64,000 bases of DNA from Candidatus Poribacteria bacterium. GTDB lineage: Bacteria > Poribacteria > WGA-4E > GCA-2687025. Under the pieces are notes generated by a model. It was not told where the DNA came from. It ran no database searches and was given only the letters and a program-made list of their open reading frames with translations. Of the stretch, positions 33,984 through 42,655 are shown one piece after another. Position 1 is the stretch's first letter. Every line of letters starts with the position of its first letter. The stretch is taken from positions 1 to 64,000 of the forward strand of contig JABGQA010000090.1 of the NCBI GenBank assembly GCA_018644665.1, given 5' to 3'. Both the position numbers and the translations under genes were made by a program.

Positions 33984-34876
33984 GTTCGGGAACGACCGTG
34001 GACGCCGCCGTCACCCCCAGGGGGCAGTCCGCCCAAGACTCCCGCATCGAAGCGCAAGTCTCGCGCATCGCCGCTGCCAAGCGCAGGGTCATCGACCTGA
34101 CGCTCGAGCGCGCTTCCGTTGAGGAGGCGCTGGCGACGTTCGAGCACGAATACGCCGCGCGCGTCGGCTCACTGTACGGTGAACTCGACCGGGTTCAGCT
34201 CGACATCAAGGAACTGCTCTATCGCGCCCGACTCGTTGAGAAGGGCATCACGCGGGATGCCGCGCACCTGGAACGGAGGGTCGAAACCGCGTTCCGACGT
34301 GAGCGCGAGCGGATTGAAGGAGACCCGGCGAGCGGCGACGATTCCACGACGGGGAGGCGTCGTAACCACGATTCATCCCACCGGCGCGCTACGCCACGCG
34401 CCGGCGACGCGCGCGAACTGCGGCGACTGTACCTGGCTCTGGCGAAGCGCTACCACCCTGACAAAACCGGTACGGTGGCGAGCGAGATCGACGTGGAGCG
34501 CCTGATGGGCCTCATCAACGAGGCGTACGATGCCTCGGATCTGCGCAGGCTTCGGCAAATCGCCGCCACGCTGGACGACGGCGATGAGCCCACCGACGAG
34601 CGGGCGGACGCGAAGGAGCGGCGTCTGTTCCGTGAAAGCCTCGAGCTTGACCGCGCGGCGCGCGATGTCGAGCGGGAGTTGGAGCGACTGAAGCAGCGAG
34701 ACGCGTACGGTATGATGCGCGACGCGGAGGAGGCCCAGGCCCGGGGAGACGATCTTGTAGGCGCCCTGCGCGCGGACCTGGTGGCCAAGCTAGACGCAGC
34801 GCGTACGCGACTGTCGTCTATCCGGTCGCAGTTCGAGACGCTCGCAACGGCAACCTTCGCCGCGTTCCGCCGGTAG
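33980..34876 (+). CDS. J-domain protein with long coiled-coil flanks
   Basis: The 298-residue product starts at the GTG at 33980. A charged coiled-coil (about 20-112, IEAQVSRIAAAKRRVIDLTL and later helix repeats) precedes a J-domain-like segment: ELRRLYLALAKRYHPDKTG with the HPD at 159-161, then a C-terminal coiled coil. Canonical DnaJ has its J-domain at the N-terminus; here it is central, which is typical of specialised Hsp70 co-chaperones. It has no zinc-finger Cys motif. It would recruit DnaK to a client; coupling to the slipin suggests a membrane scaffold as the target. This is inference. Confidence 0.83.
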   Translation: MSSGTTVDAAVTPRGQSAQDSRIEAQVSRIAAAKRRVIDLTLERASVEEALATFEHEYAARVGSLYGELDRVQLDIKELLYRARLVEKGITRDAAHLERRVETAFRRERERIEGDPASGDDSTTGRRRNHDSSHRRATPRAGDARELRRLYLALAKRYHPDKTGTVASEIDVERLMGLINEAYDASDLRRLRQIAATLDDGDEPTDERADAKERRLFRESLELDRAARDVERELERLKQRDAYGMMRDAEEAQARGDDLVGALRADLVAKLDAARTRLSSIRSQFETLATATFAAFRR

Positions 34877-34893
34877 CGCCCATACCCCGCAGT

Positions 34894-34922
34894 TCGACAG
34901 CGGGCCCCCTGTATGACATAAT
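34894..34922 (+). promoter_or_regulatory. Extended -10 sigma70 promoter for the glycan operon
   Basis: TCGACA (34894-34899, five of six) lies 17 bases before CATAAT (34917-34922, five of six). The three bases before the -10 are TGA, an extended -10 element (TGn). The first gene starts 51 bases further on at 34974. It is the best positive-strand promoter in the window. Confidence 0.6.
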
Positions 34923-34973
34923 CCGTCCCGTCGCGCCGCGGACGCTCGCCAGCCGCCGCCGGTAAGGAGCCGC

Positions 34974-36158
34974 ATGGGCCGCAAGAAGATCGCCGCGATC
35001 AACACGATCTACCACAAGTACTCCCACGCGCAGCACATCGTGGACCGATTCCTGGAGGGGTATGGTTGGCAAGGTGGGCACCACGTCCCGCCCTTCGAGC
35101 TGGCGTCGATGTACATCGACCAGATAGGCGAGAGCGACCTCGGCCAGGAGCGATGCGACCGATTCGGCGTCCCCCTCTACCCGACGATCGCGGAGGCGCT
35201 CACGCTCGGTGGCGAGCGCCTTGCGGTGGATGGGGTGCTGCTCATCGGCGAGCACGGCGAGTACCCCTCGACGGACAAGGGTCAACGCCAATACCCGCGC
35301 CACGACTTCTTCATGCAGATTATCGACGTATTCCGCGCGAGCGGGCGCGCCGTGCCCATCTTCAACGACAAACACCTGTCCTACGACTGGTCGCAAGCTG
35401 TCGAGATGTACGACGTGTCGTTGGAGCTGGGGTTCGCGTTCATGGCGGGGTCGTCGCTGCCCGTCACGTGGCGCGTGCCCGCGTTGGAGTTGCCGTTGGG
35501 GTCCGAACTGCGCGAGGCAGTGTGCGTAGGATACGGAGGCGTGGACAGCTACGACTTCCACGGCCTCGAAACGGTGCAGTGCATGGTCGAACGACGAGGC
35601 GACGGTGAGGTCGGCGTGTCCGCCATCCAAGCGCTCCGCGGAGACGCGGCTTGGGAGACCCTATCGGACGGCCGCGTGGACGCGGACCTGTTCTGGGCGG
35701 CCGTGGCGCGTAGCTTCACGCGGAAGCCCAAGGGCGAGGACGACGGCGACTTTCGACCCGGTCTCGACGCGGCGCGCGCTCACGTCAGCGACCCCGTAGT
35801 CTACGTCATGGAATACGGCGACGGCCTGCGCGCGAGCATGTTCCTGATGAGCGGCTTCGTCGAGGATTTCAACTTCTCCGCGCGGATGGGTGACGGGTCG
35901 ATCGCGTCCACCCAGATGTACCTGCCGATGCCGCCTCGCAGGGCTAGCCTCGCCAGCTTCTTCAGTCCTCTCGTCTATAACGTCGAGCAGATGTTCGAGA
36001 CCGGTGTCGCGACGTATCCCGTCGAGCGCACGCTGCTCACCACGGGGCAGACGGCATTCGCTGTAGACAGCCTCGACCAGGACGGCGCGCGATTGGAGAC
36101 GCCGGAACTCGCGATCGCGTACGCCGCTCCTGAAGCCTCCCACTTCTGGCGCGACTGA
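34974..36158 (+). CDS. Conserved protein of unknown function, first gene of the glycan operon
   Basis: The 394-residue product is full length from the ATG at 34974 (AAGGAG immediately upstream). Conserved-looking blocks are INTIYHKYSHAQHIVDRFL, GVPLYPTIAEALTLGGERL, VDGVLLIGEHGEYPSTDKG and PIFNDKHLSYDWSQAVEMY. These resemble an uncharacterised protein set that I recall from Planctomycetes-like genomes. The His/Asp/Glu-rich blocks hint at metal binding or hydrolase activity, but no catalytic triad or Rossmann motif is certain. No signal peptide. Its stop is 20 bases from the creatininase-family gene. I do not assign a function; operon context points to sugar-derived or amidated intermediates. 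Confidence 0.72.
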   Translation: MGRKKIAAINTIYHKYSHAQHIVDRFLEGYGWQGGHHVPPFELASMYIDQIGESDLGQERCDRFGVPLYPTIAEALTLGGERLAVDGVLLIGEHGEYPSTDKGQRQYPRHDFFMQIIDVFRASGRAVPIFNDKHLSYDWSQAVEMYDVSLELGFAFMAGSSLPVTWRVPALELPLGSELREAVCVGYGGVDSYDFHGLETVQCMVERRGDGEVGVSAIQALRGDAAWETLSDGRVDADLFWAAVARSFTRKPKGEDDGDFRPGLDAARAHVSDPVVYVMEYGDGLRASMFLMSGFVEDFNFSARMGDGSIASTQMYLPMPPRRASLASFFSPLVYNVEQMFETGVATYPVERTLLTTGQTAFAVDSLDQDGARLETPELAIAYAAPEASHFWRD

Positions 36159-36178
36159 CGCCCGCCGGTTGGTTACCC

Positions 36179-36898
36179 ATGACAGAACGCCGCTACGAGT
36201 GGCTATACGGGGACGAGCTACCGCGCCTAATGCGCGAGCGCCCGGTGGCCTGGGCGCCGCTTGGGGTACTCGAAGAGCACGGGGAGCACCTGCCCTGGGG
36301 ACTCGACGGGCTGAAAGCGCACGCGGCGTGCCTCAGGCTCGCTGAAGCCATCGGCGGCGTTGTGCTTCCCGCGTGCCACATGGCCGGCATACACGGCGAC
36401 GCTGTCCCGGGACGCGAGGCCGAGTGGCGGCGTGGCGCAGAGGCGGCCGCCGACATGCTGTACACACAGGCCACGTTCCGCGCACTGATGCGCGAGACGT
36501 TCCACGGGCTCGCCAATCTCGGCTTCCGTGTGATAGTGGCGTATACGGGCCACTACCCGAGCGTGCAGACCGATGCCCTGCGCGAGGTCGCTAACGAGTG
36601 CTCCGGGAGTGGTGTCGCGGTCATCCCGTTCTGGGAGCCGCTCGCTTGCGGCGGGGGCGACCACGGTGGCAAGTGGGAGACGAGCATATTCATGGCGCTC
36701 CGCGAGGGCGGCGCACGACTGGAGGCCGTCGCCGACCGGCGGACGGGCGAGCCCGGCCACTACCGAGGGCAGCGCGTAGGCGAGACGGCTTCTGTGGCGC
36801 TCGGAGAGTGGGCGCTGGGGCGGATCGAGGAGTACCTGCGTGACGCCGTCGACGATGCGTTCCGCCGGCTAGGGAGGACCTGTGAGCAAGACGCGTAG
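36179..36898 (+). CDS. Creatininase-fold amidohydrolase
   Basis: The 239-residue product belongs to the creatininase / MftE-like family of metal-dependent amidohydrolases. The first metal motif is GVLEEHGEHLPWGLDGLKAH (Glu33, His37 and Asp43 as the expected ligands). Later come AYTGHYPSVQTDAL and GGGDHGGKWETS, with the third-site His/Glu. Family members open small cyclic amides, lactams or pyrrolidones, or process peptides. There is no signal peptide. The stop is 16 bases inside the heparinase-like gene start. It would act on a nitrogen-containing or lactone intermediate in this operon; the substrate is unknown. Confidence 0.86.
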   Translation: MTERRYEWLYGDELPRLMRERPVAWAPLGVLEEHGEHLPWGLDGLKAHAACLRLAEAIGGVVLPACHMAGIHGDAVPGREAEWRRGAEAAADMLYTQATFRALMRETFHGLANLGFRVIVAYTGHYPSVQTDALREVANECSGSGVAVIPFWEPLACGGGDHGGKWETSIFMALREGGARLEAVADRRTGEPGHYRGQRVGETASVALGEWALGRIEEYLRDAVDDAFRRLGRTCEQDA

Positions 36899-39524
36899 CG
36901 CGTTCTACCCGGCCCGGACGTTGGACCGCGTCCAGGCCGCGTCCTCGCGGTCGCCGCGACTCGCGGCCGCCTCCGCCGAGTTCGTGGCGGCGGCCGAGCC
37001 GTGGATGAGCCGAAGCTTGGACGAGCTGTGGGCGATGGTGGTCGGTCCGACGATGACCCGTTCGTGGATGGTGTGGTCCGACGGACACTGCCCCGCATGC
37101 TCCCAATCGGTGACGATGTACCACTGGAAGATCGACGCGGTCGCGCGCCCGTGGACGCTCACGTGCCCGCGGTGCGAGGAGCAGTTCCCGAAGAACGACT
37201 TCGCGGCGTACTACGCCTCGGGCCTGGATAGCAGCGCCGTCTTCGATCCGGCACTCGCCGACAGGTCACTTCTCTACAACGACGAGCATCCCCAGGAGTT
37301 AGACCCACTCCGCGCCTTCGGCGTGGACGATGGCGACGGGTACCGCGACGGGGACAAGACGTGGCGATTCGTCGGGGCGTACCTGATCTACGGACACTGG
37401 AAGCAGCTCGTGGTCGGGGGAGTCGAGGCGCTGTCGCGCGCGTACGTCGTGACGCAGGACCCCGCGTTCGCCGATAGGGCGCTCATCCTGCTCGACCGGG
37501 TGGCAGACCTCTACCCGACGTACGACTACGCGACGCAGGGACTGGTGTATGAGACGGCCGGCCATCGCGGCTACGTCTCGGTCTGGCACGACGCCTGTGA
37601 GGAGACTCGACAGCTCATCCTCGGATACGACCGGATCTACGAAGGCCTCAGGGACGACTCCGACGCGGTGCGCTTCCTCCGTGGGAAAGCCACGCAGGTC
37701 GACACGCCGCGGCCCAAGCAGTCACTACGCGACCTGCAACAGAACATCGAGACGCGTATCGTCGCTGACTCGCTCCTCGATCACGGCAAGCTCCGCACCA
37801 ACTACCCTCGCGAGGAAATGACTCAGATAGCCGCCGAAGCCGTGCTCGGGTGGCCGTCCTCGCGCGATCGCGTGGTACAGTTGCTCGACGACCTCATCGC
37901 TGACGCGACGGCGGTCGACGGCGTCACAGGCGAGAAGGGGCTCAGCGGGTACTCCGTCATCGGCCCGTCGGGTGTGGCCGACATCCTCTCGCTGGTGTCA
38001 CTGCTCGACGACGACTTCCTCGACGATGTCGTCGCACGGCACCCCCGCCTGCACGATACGTTCCGTTTCCACTACGACACGCTCTGTCTTGATCGGTACT
38101 ACCCGACCGTGGGCGACTGTGGGAGCTTCGGACGTCCCTACGGTCGGTACGCGGGCGCGTCGTTCACGACGCAGCCTGGCCTCACACCGTCCACGCACAC
38201 GCTCTTCTGGCGTATGTACGGGCTTACCGGGGACGCGATGTTCGCGCGCACGATGCTGGACGCGGCGCCGGCAGCCGGCGAAGCACTGCCGGACGGCTGG
38301 TTCCAGGCGGAGGCGCCGCCATCCCGCGGCGAGATCGAGACCGCCGCGGCCGCGGCGGCGCCTCCGCCAAGCGTCAACAAGGAACAGTGGGGGCTGGGCA
38401 TCCTCCGCTCCGGCGAAGGCTTATGCCGGCGCGCGCTCTGGATGCACTATCAGGCCGGCGGGCGGCATGGTCACGCCGACGGGATGAATCTCGGGCTGTT
38501 CGCCTTTGGGCTCGACCTGCTGCCCGACTTGGGGTATCCGCCCGTCCAGTACGGAGGATGGGACTCCGAGCGGGCCAACTGGTACAAGGCGACGGCGGCG
38601 CACAACACAGCGGTAGTGGACCGAGAGAATCAGCGTGCGGCACAGGGATCGACGCTCCTATGGGCCGACGGATCCGTCGTGCGTGGCCTGCGCGCCGCGT
38701 GCCCGGCTCTCACCGGCAGAGAGCGGTACGACCGCACGTCGCTGCTGATCGAAGTCGACGCCAGATCCTCCTACGTCCTCGACGTGTTCCGCGTCGCGGG
38801 AGGCGAGGAACACCTCTACTTCCTCAACAGCTCGTTCGCCGAGTTCGCAACGCACGGTCTTGACCTAGATCAGGCTGTGGGCATGCACCCCCCCTGGCAG
38901 ATGCGGAACTACCGGGCGGACCCGGGTCCCATGCCCGGCTGGCACGCGACGTGGGCGATCGAGGACCGCTACGGCCTCCGGCAGGACGCCGAGCCGGTGT
39001 TCCTGCGCTACACTGGCCTCACGAGCGAGGCAGAGGCGGTCGCCGCGGAGGGTTGGGTCGCGCTGAGCGGCTCGACGTGGGGCGTCGACGAGGCCTGGAT
39101 ACCGCGCTTGATAGTCCGGCGGTCGGGCGCGGACCTGCGCAGCGTGTTCGTCAGCGTCATAGAGCCTTACGCGGGCGCCGCCCGTGTGGTGTCGGCACGT
39201 CGGCTCGACATCGTGTCACAGAACGGAAGCGGCGACGTCAGCGGCGACATCGCCGTGGAGGTCATCCTCGACGACGGTCGTCGGGACATCATCGTCGCTG
39301 CGGACGCCTCCGGCGCGCCTTGGCTCATGGAGGGCGAGCCACCTTCGATGGCCGTCCCCGAAGCTGAGGTCGAGGTCGCGGCGCGACTTGGATTCGTGCG
39401 CCACGACGCAGATGGCACGGTCAAGCACGCGGCCGCGTGGCACGGGCGTTCGCTTCGTGCACGCGACCTTCGTGTCGAGATCGCGCCGGGCGCGTCCTCG
39501 GCCGAAGTCCACGCGGAGGGCTAG
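36882..39524 (+). CDS. Heparinase II/III-like protein with two CxxC zinc-knuckle motifs
   Basis: The 880-residue product starts with GTG at 36882, overlapping the creatininase gene. The alpha/alpha-toroid part has a heparinase II/III signature around RHGHADGMNLGLFAFG (528-543), then LLPDLGYPPVQYGG and WYKATAAHNTAVVD. This is the His/Tyr-bearing active region of GAG and alginate lyases. The C-terminal half is a beta-sandwich. Near the N-terminus are CPAC and CPRC (Cys70/73 and Cys95/98), a paired zinc-knuckle-like element I do not know from standard heparinases. There is no signal peptide, so it should act in the cytoplasm on imported oligosaccharides. Uronate-containing substrates are likely but not proven. 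Confidence 0.82.
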   Translation: MSKTRSAFYPARTLDRVQAASSRSPRLAAASAEFVAAAEPWMSRSLDELWAMVVGPTMTRSWMVWSDGHCPACSQSVTMYHWKIDAVARPWTLTCPRCEEQFPKNDFAAYYASGLDSSAVFDPALADRSLLYNDEHPQELDPLRAFGVDDGDGYRDGDKTWRFVGAYLIYGHWKQLVVGGVEALSRAYVVTQDPAFADRALILLDRVADLYPTYDYATQGLVYETAGHRGYVSVWHDACEETRQLILGYDRIYEGLRDDSDAVRFLRGKATQVDTPRPKQSLRDLQQNIETRIVADSLLDHGKLRTNYPREEMTQIAAEAVLGWPSSRDRVVQLLDDLIADATAVDGVTGEKGLSGYSVIGPSGVADILSLVSLLDDDFLDDVVARHPRLHDTFRFHYDTLCLDRYYPTVGDCGSFGRPYGRYAGASFTTQPGLTPSTHTLFWRMYGLTGDAMFARTMLDAAPAAGEALPDGWFQAEAPPSRGEIETAAAAAAPPPSVNKEQWGLGILRSGEGLCRRALWMHYQAGGRHGHADGMNLGLFAFGLDLLPDLGYPPVQYGGWDSERANWYKATAAHNTAVVDRENQRAAQGSTLLWADGSVVRGLRAACPALTGRERYDRTSLLIEVDARSSYVLDVFRVAGGEEHLYFLNSSFAEFATHGLDLDQAVGMHPPWQMRNYRADPGPMPGWHATWAIEDRYGLRQDAEPVFLRYTGLTSEAEAVAAEGWVALSGSTWGVDEAWIPRLIVRRSGADLRSVFVSVIEPYAGAARVVSARRLDIVSQNGSGDVSGDIAVEVILDDGRRDIIVAADASGAPWLMEGEPPSMAVPEAEVEVAARLGFVRHDADGTVKHAAAWHGRSLRARDLRVEIAPGASSAEVHAEG

Positions 39525-39525
39525 C

Positions 39526-40914
39526 ATGCGCAGCGCCATGCCGTTCCGCAAGCACGTCTGCCCCACCGTAACCATCTGGGCGTTACTTGTCATGACTCTA
39601 GACGCGTCTCCTGGCGTTCCGCCCGACCGCCTGTCCGTAGACGAGTACGTGGAAGCGTACCGAACCTTCGATATGGCACGGAACGGTGGGATGGGCCACT
39701 CTGAGAGCGTCGACGCGGCCCAACTCGGGTGGGGTGAGAGCTACGTTCTCGCGGACTACATGTACCTGTGGCGCGTTACCGCCGACCGCGTGTGGCTGCG
39801 GAAGGTCTGTGAACATGCGGACAACATCTTCGTCACCATGTCCGACCACGACGCCGATGGGTACTCAGGTTGGCAGACCGATCGCTACTCGGTCGCCCTC
39901 GCGGAAGTGGAAGCCGGGGGTGCACCCGCTGGACTGCTGGACGTGCAGGGACGCATCGCGGACATCAAGGCGGCGCACGCCGTCACGGGCCATACCTATC
40001 GTGTCGAGTTCCGCGGTGATGGGCGCTATGTCGTCGAGGACTTGACGAGCGGGAAGCGAGAGAGCCACGCCGTGGCCGACGGCAACCTTGTCGGCGTGCC
40101 AGGCGTCCGCATCACGCTCGACGGTGCGCCGAAGCCGGGCGACGTGGTCGCTATCCGCACGACGCCGGTCGCGCCGCTGGAGTATCTCATCCACGAGGGG
40201 ATGCTGCTGTACCCCATCGCACTGTTCATCGAGGCCGTGATGGCGGACGAACACGACGAGCTGCAGGCAGACGCGTTGCGGTATCTTGGGCTGATCCGAG
40301 ACAACTTCGTCCCGAAGTGGGATCGCTGTTGGGTGGATGCGCCGGAAGGTCGCGGAGCATACACGGCGACGGATTCGCCCGCGGAGCGCACGCCGGGACG
40401 GCTCCTTCCGCACAACCAGTACGCGATGCACGCGCAGGCGTACGCCGTGCTGGACCCCTACCTGCCAGACCTGGCGTTGGCCGGCCGCGCGGAACAGATG
40501 GCACGGAACTTCCGCGCCAACGTGCGCGCAGTCGGTGACGCGTACGCGTGGAACTACTGGGACTGGGACGGGGGTCACAGCGGGGCGGAAGATAGCAGTC
40601 ATGCCGCGATCAACGTCGGCCTCGTGGTCGAGGGCGCCCAACGAGGAGTCGTCTTTGACGCAAGCGACGCATCGCGGATCGCGCGCACACTGCTGGACGT
40701 CATGTGGAACGGATCACTGACGGAGCCGAACGTCGGCGACCGAGTAGACACGGCCGACGGGGACACGTATTTCACACTTCGCCGTTGGGCGGAACTGGCC
40801 GCGTACGACCCAACCGTGTGGGACGTGTGCCTGGCCGTCTTCCGCGCGCGCGGCGAACAGGCGACGGACATACCCACCATGCTGCACGCGCAGAAGGGCC
40901 TTGCCGATGAGTAG
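39526..40914 (+). CDS. Exported protein with alpha/alpha-toroid-like fold
   Basis: The 462-residue product starts with the ATG at 39526; GGAGG is a few bases upstream. An N-terminal hydrophobic segment (VCPTVTIWALLVMTLDASPG) makes a signal peptide, the only exported member of this operon. The body is rich in helix-hairpin features of six-hairpin glycosidase/epimerase-like proteins: YVLADYMYLWRVTADRVWLR, YLIHEGMLLYPIALFIEAV and ALRYLGLIRDNFVPKWD, and WDGGHSGAEDSSHAAINVGL with an Asp-Ser-Ser-His. It resembles D-glucuronyl C5-epimerase-like or other alpha/alpha-toroid proteins, but no catalytic residues are certain. It overlaps the next gene. Probably an extracellular or periplasmic glycan-binding or modifying protein. 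Confidence 0.72.
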   Translation: MRSAMPFRKHVCPTVTIWALLVMTLDASPGVPPDRLSVDEYVEAYRTFDMARNGGMGHSESVDAAQLGWGESYVLADYMYLWRVTADRVWLRKVCEHADNIFVTMSDHDADGYSGWQTDRYSVALAEVEAGGAPAGLLDVQGRIADIKAAHAVTGHTYRVEFRGDGRYVVEDLTSGKRESHAVADGNLVGVPGVRITLDGAPKPGDVVAIRTTPVAPLEYLIHEGMLLYPIALFIEAVMADEHDELQADALRYLGLIRDNFVPKWDRCWVDAPEGRGAYTATDSPAERTPGRLLPHNQYAMHAQAYAVLDPYLPDLALAGRAEQMARNFRANVRAVGDAYAWNYWDWDGGHSGAEDSSHAAINVGLVVEGAQRGVVFDASDASRIARTLLDVMWNGSLTEPNVGDRVDTADGDTYFTLRRWAELAAYDPTVWDVCLAVFRARGEQATDIPTMLHAQKGLADE

Positions 40915-42643
40915 CGCCGACCCACAGGCGGAGCGTCGTGACACGCGTCCTCCACATGTGACGGTCCTGTACGGCGCCGGGAGCCCGGGCGACGCGCGCT
41001 ATGTCGAGGAGATCCTGACGCACGCGGGCGTCTTCTACGAGGCCCCCGACGCAGACCACGGCCCAGGCGAACTCCGGTCCATCGTCGTGGTCTGTGGTGG
41101 GGCCCTTGGCGAACGCGCTCGGGACACTGTCGCGCGTCACGTCGTGTCGGGTGGAGGGCTCCTGTGCATCGGCAGCACCGGAGGGCTGGACGGCCTGCTC
41201 GGTGTCAGTGCGGTGGAGCAATGCGGGCCCGGTTGGATCGAAGCCTGCAACGACACGCATCCCGCGGCCGTCCACGCGTCGCCCCTGCATGTGTTCGGAG
41301 GTGTAACCGTTGCCGCGGACAGCGCGGACGAACTTGCGACGCTCCACGGTCGCGCGGCTGTGACATGGCGACGGCATGCCGATGGCCACGCGATGCTGAT
41401 AGGCCCAGACATCTGTGGAGCCGTGGCGCACATTCAGCAGGCAGACACTGTGGTCGGCGACGGCGAGCCGGCGCCGGATGGAACGGCCCCGCTGGACGAC
41501 GGTATCCTCAAGGCCGAGGATGGGGTTGTGCTCGACTGGGAGCGCGACCGCCATACCGTCCATGTGCCGCGCGGCCTGTTCCCGGGCGCGTGGGGCGGCG
41601 GCGCGGCCCCCCCGCACGCCGTCGGGCCGGCGGACGAACCACACCCGTTCCCCATCTTCCGTGACCCAGTCGCCGACGGCCTCCGCGAGGTCCTGCTCCG
41701 GGCGCTGCTGTCGCTGGCGTCGGCGGCGTCGGTTCCGCTCACGATGCTCTGGTACTGGCCGCGCGGACTCCCGGCCGTCGGTCACATATCGCACGACTCG
41801 GACGGCAACGACCCCGAACTTGGCGCCGAATTGCAGCGCGTCTGTCTGGACGCAGGGGCTCGGACGACCTGGTGCATGCTCTACCCGGGTGGGTACCCGC
41901 CCTCGCTGTATCGGCAAGTGCGCGACGACGGATCGGAAGTCGCGCTGCACTACGACGCGCTCGAAGGCGCGGGCGTTCGGGCGTGGGGACGCTCGAACTT
42001 CGCCGCGCAGGCCCGTTGGCTACGCGACATGACCGGCCACGACTCCATCATCAGCAACAAGAACCACTACACTCGGTGGGAAGGGCGCGTGGAGTTCTTC
42101 GACTGGTGCGTCGATGAGGGCATTCGCGTCGACCAGTCGAAGGGCCCAAGCAAGACCGGGACGATTGGGTTCCCGTTCGGGTCATGCCACTTGTGGAAGC
42201 CGCTGGACACAGACGGGGCCGCGCCGCGCTTCATCGACGCCTACTGCCTGCCGCTGATGACGCAGGATCTCGTCATCACCGCGCCCGCTGCCTTCGCTCA
42301 GGTACTGACCGACGCCGCGCGCGACCGATACGGCGTAGCCCACTTCCTGTACCATCCCGCGCACATCGCAAAGGAAGGCGTCGCGGAGTCGTTCCACGAC
42401 CTCGTGAACTACGCCCGTGACTGCGGCATGGAGTGGTGGACATCCGCGGAGTTGGCGGAGTGGGAGGACGCGCGCCGCGGAGTGGAAGTGCGCCACGGCG
42501 AACTGGCGGCGCCGGCCACTCTCTCGGACGCGACAGTCCTACGCCTCCTGCCGAACGACGCCGAGCGCGAGGACCGACGGCCCGTCGTCGAGCGCTATGG
42601 CTTCCGGTTCGAGCAGACGGTTGGGAGCCTGGCGCCATCGTGA
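40907..42643 (+). CDS. Polysaccharide deacetylase-like protein with N-terminal GATase-like domain
   Basis: The 578-residue product starts with ATG at 40907 (AAGG nine bases upstream); a TTG at 40901 is also in frame. Residues about 1-230 resemble a ThuA/class I GATase-like fold (SIVVVCGGALGERARDTVA, GGGLLCIGSTGGLDGL). The NodB-like region follows: GHISHDSDGNDPE (His296-Asp297-Ser-Asp299) and a second motif, VALHYDALEGAG. It continues with ISNKNHYTRWEG and FLYHPAHIAKEG. NodB enzymes de-N-acetylate amino sugars; here the first motif has an unusual His-Asp-Ser-Asp order. No signal peptide is seen. It is the last gene of the operon and ends near the convergent RNase Z-like gene. Confidence 0.8.
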   Translation: MSSADPQAERRDTRPPHVTVLYGAGSPGDARYVEEILTHAGVFYEAPDADHGPGELRSIVVVCGGALGERARDTVARHVVSGGGLLCIGSTGGLDGLLGVSAVEQCGPGWIEACNDTHPAAVHASPLHVFGGVTVAADSADELATLHGRAAVTWRRHADGHAMLIGPDICGAVAHIQQADTVVGDGEPAPDGTAPLDDGILKAEDGVVLDWERDRHTVHVPRGLFPGAWGGGAAPPHAVGPADEPHPFPIFRDPVADGLREVLLRALLSLASAASVPLTMLWYWPRGLPAVGHISHDSDGNDPELGAELQRVCLDAGARTTWCMLYPGGYPPSLYRQVRDDGSEVALHYDALEGAGVRAWGRSNFAAQARWLRDMTGHDSIISNKNHYTRWEGRVEFFDWCVDEGIRVDQSKGPSKTGTIGFPFGSCHLWKPLDTDGAAPRFIDAYCLPLMTQDLVITAPAAFAQVLTDAARDRYGVAHFLYHPAHIAKEGVAESFHDLVNYARDCGMEWWTSAELAEWEDARRGVEVRHGELAAPATLSDATVLRLLPNDAEREDRRPVVERYGFRFEQTVGSLAPS

Positions 42644-42655
42644 GGAGCGCTCGCG

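Noticed and set aside
40772..41950. Minus-strand open frame of about 390 codons
   Set aside because: It overlaps the NodB-like gene and the end of the toroid-like gene, both on +, and has no recognisable domain.
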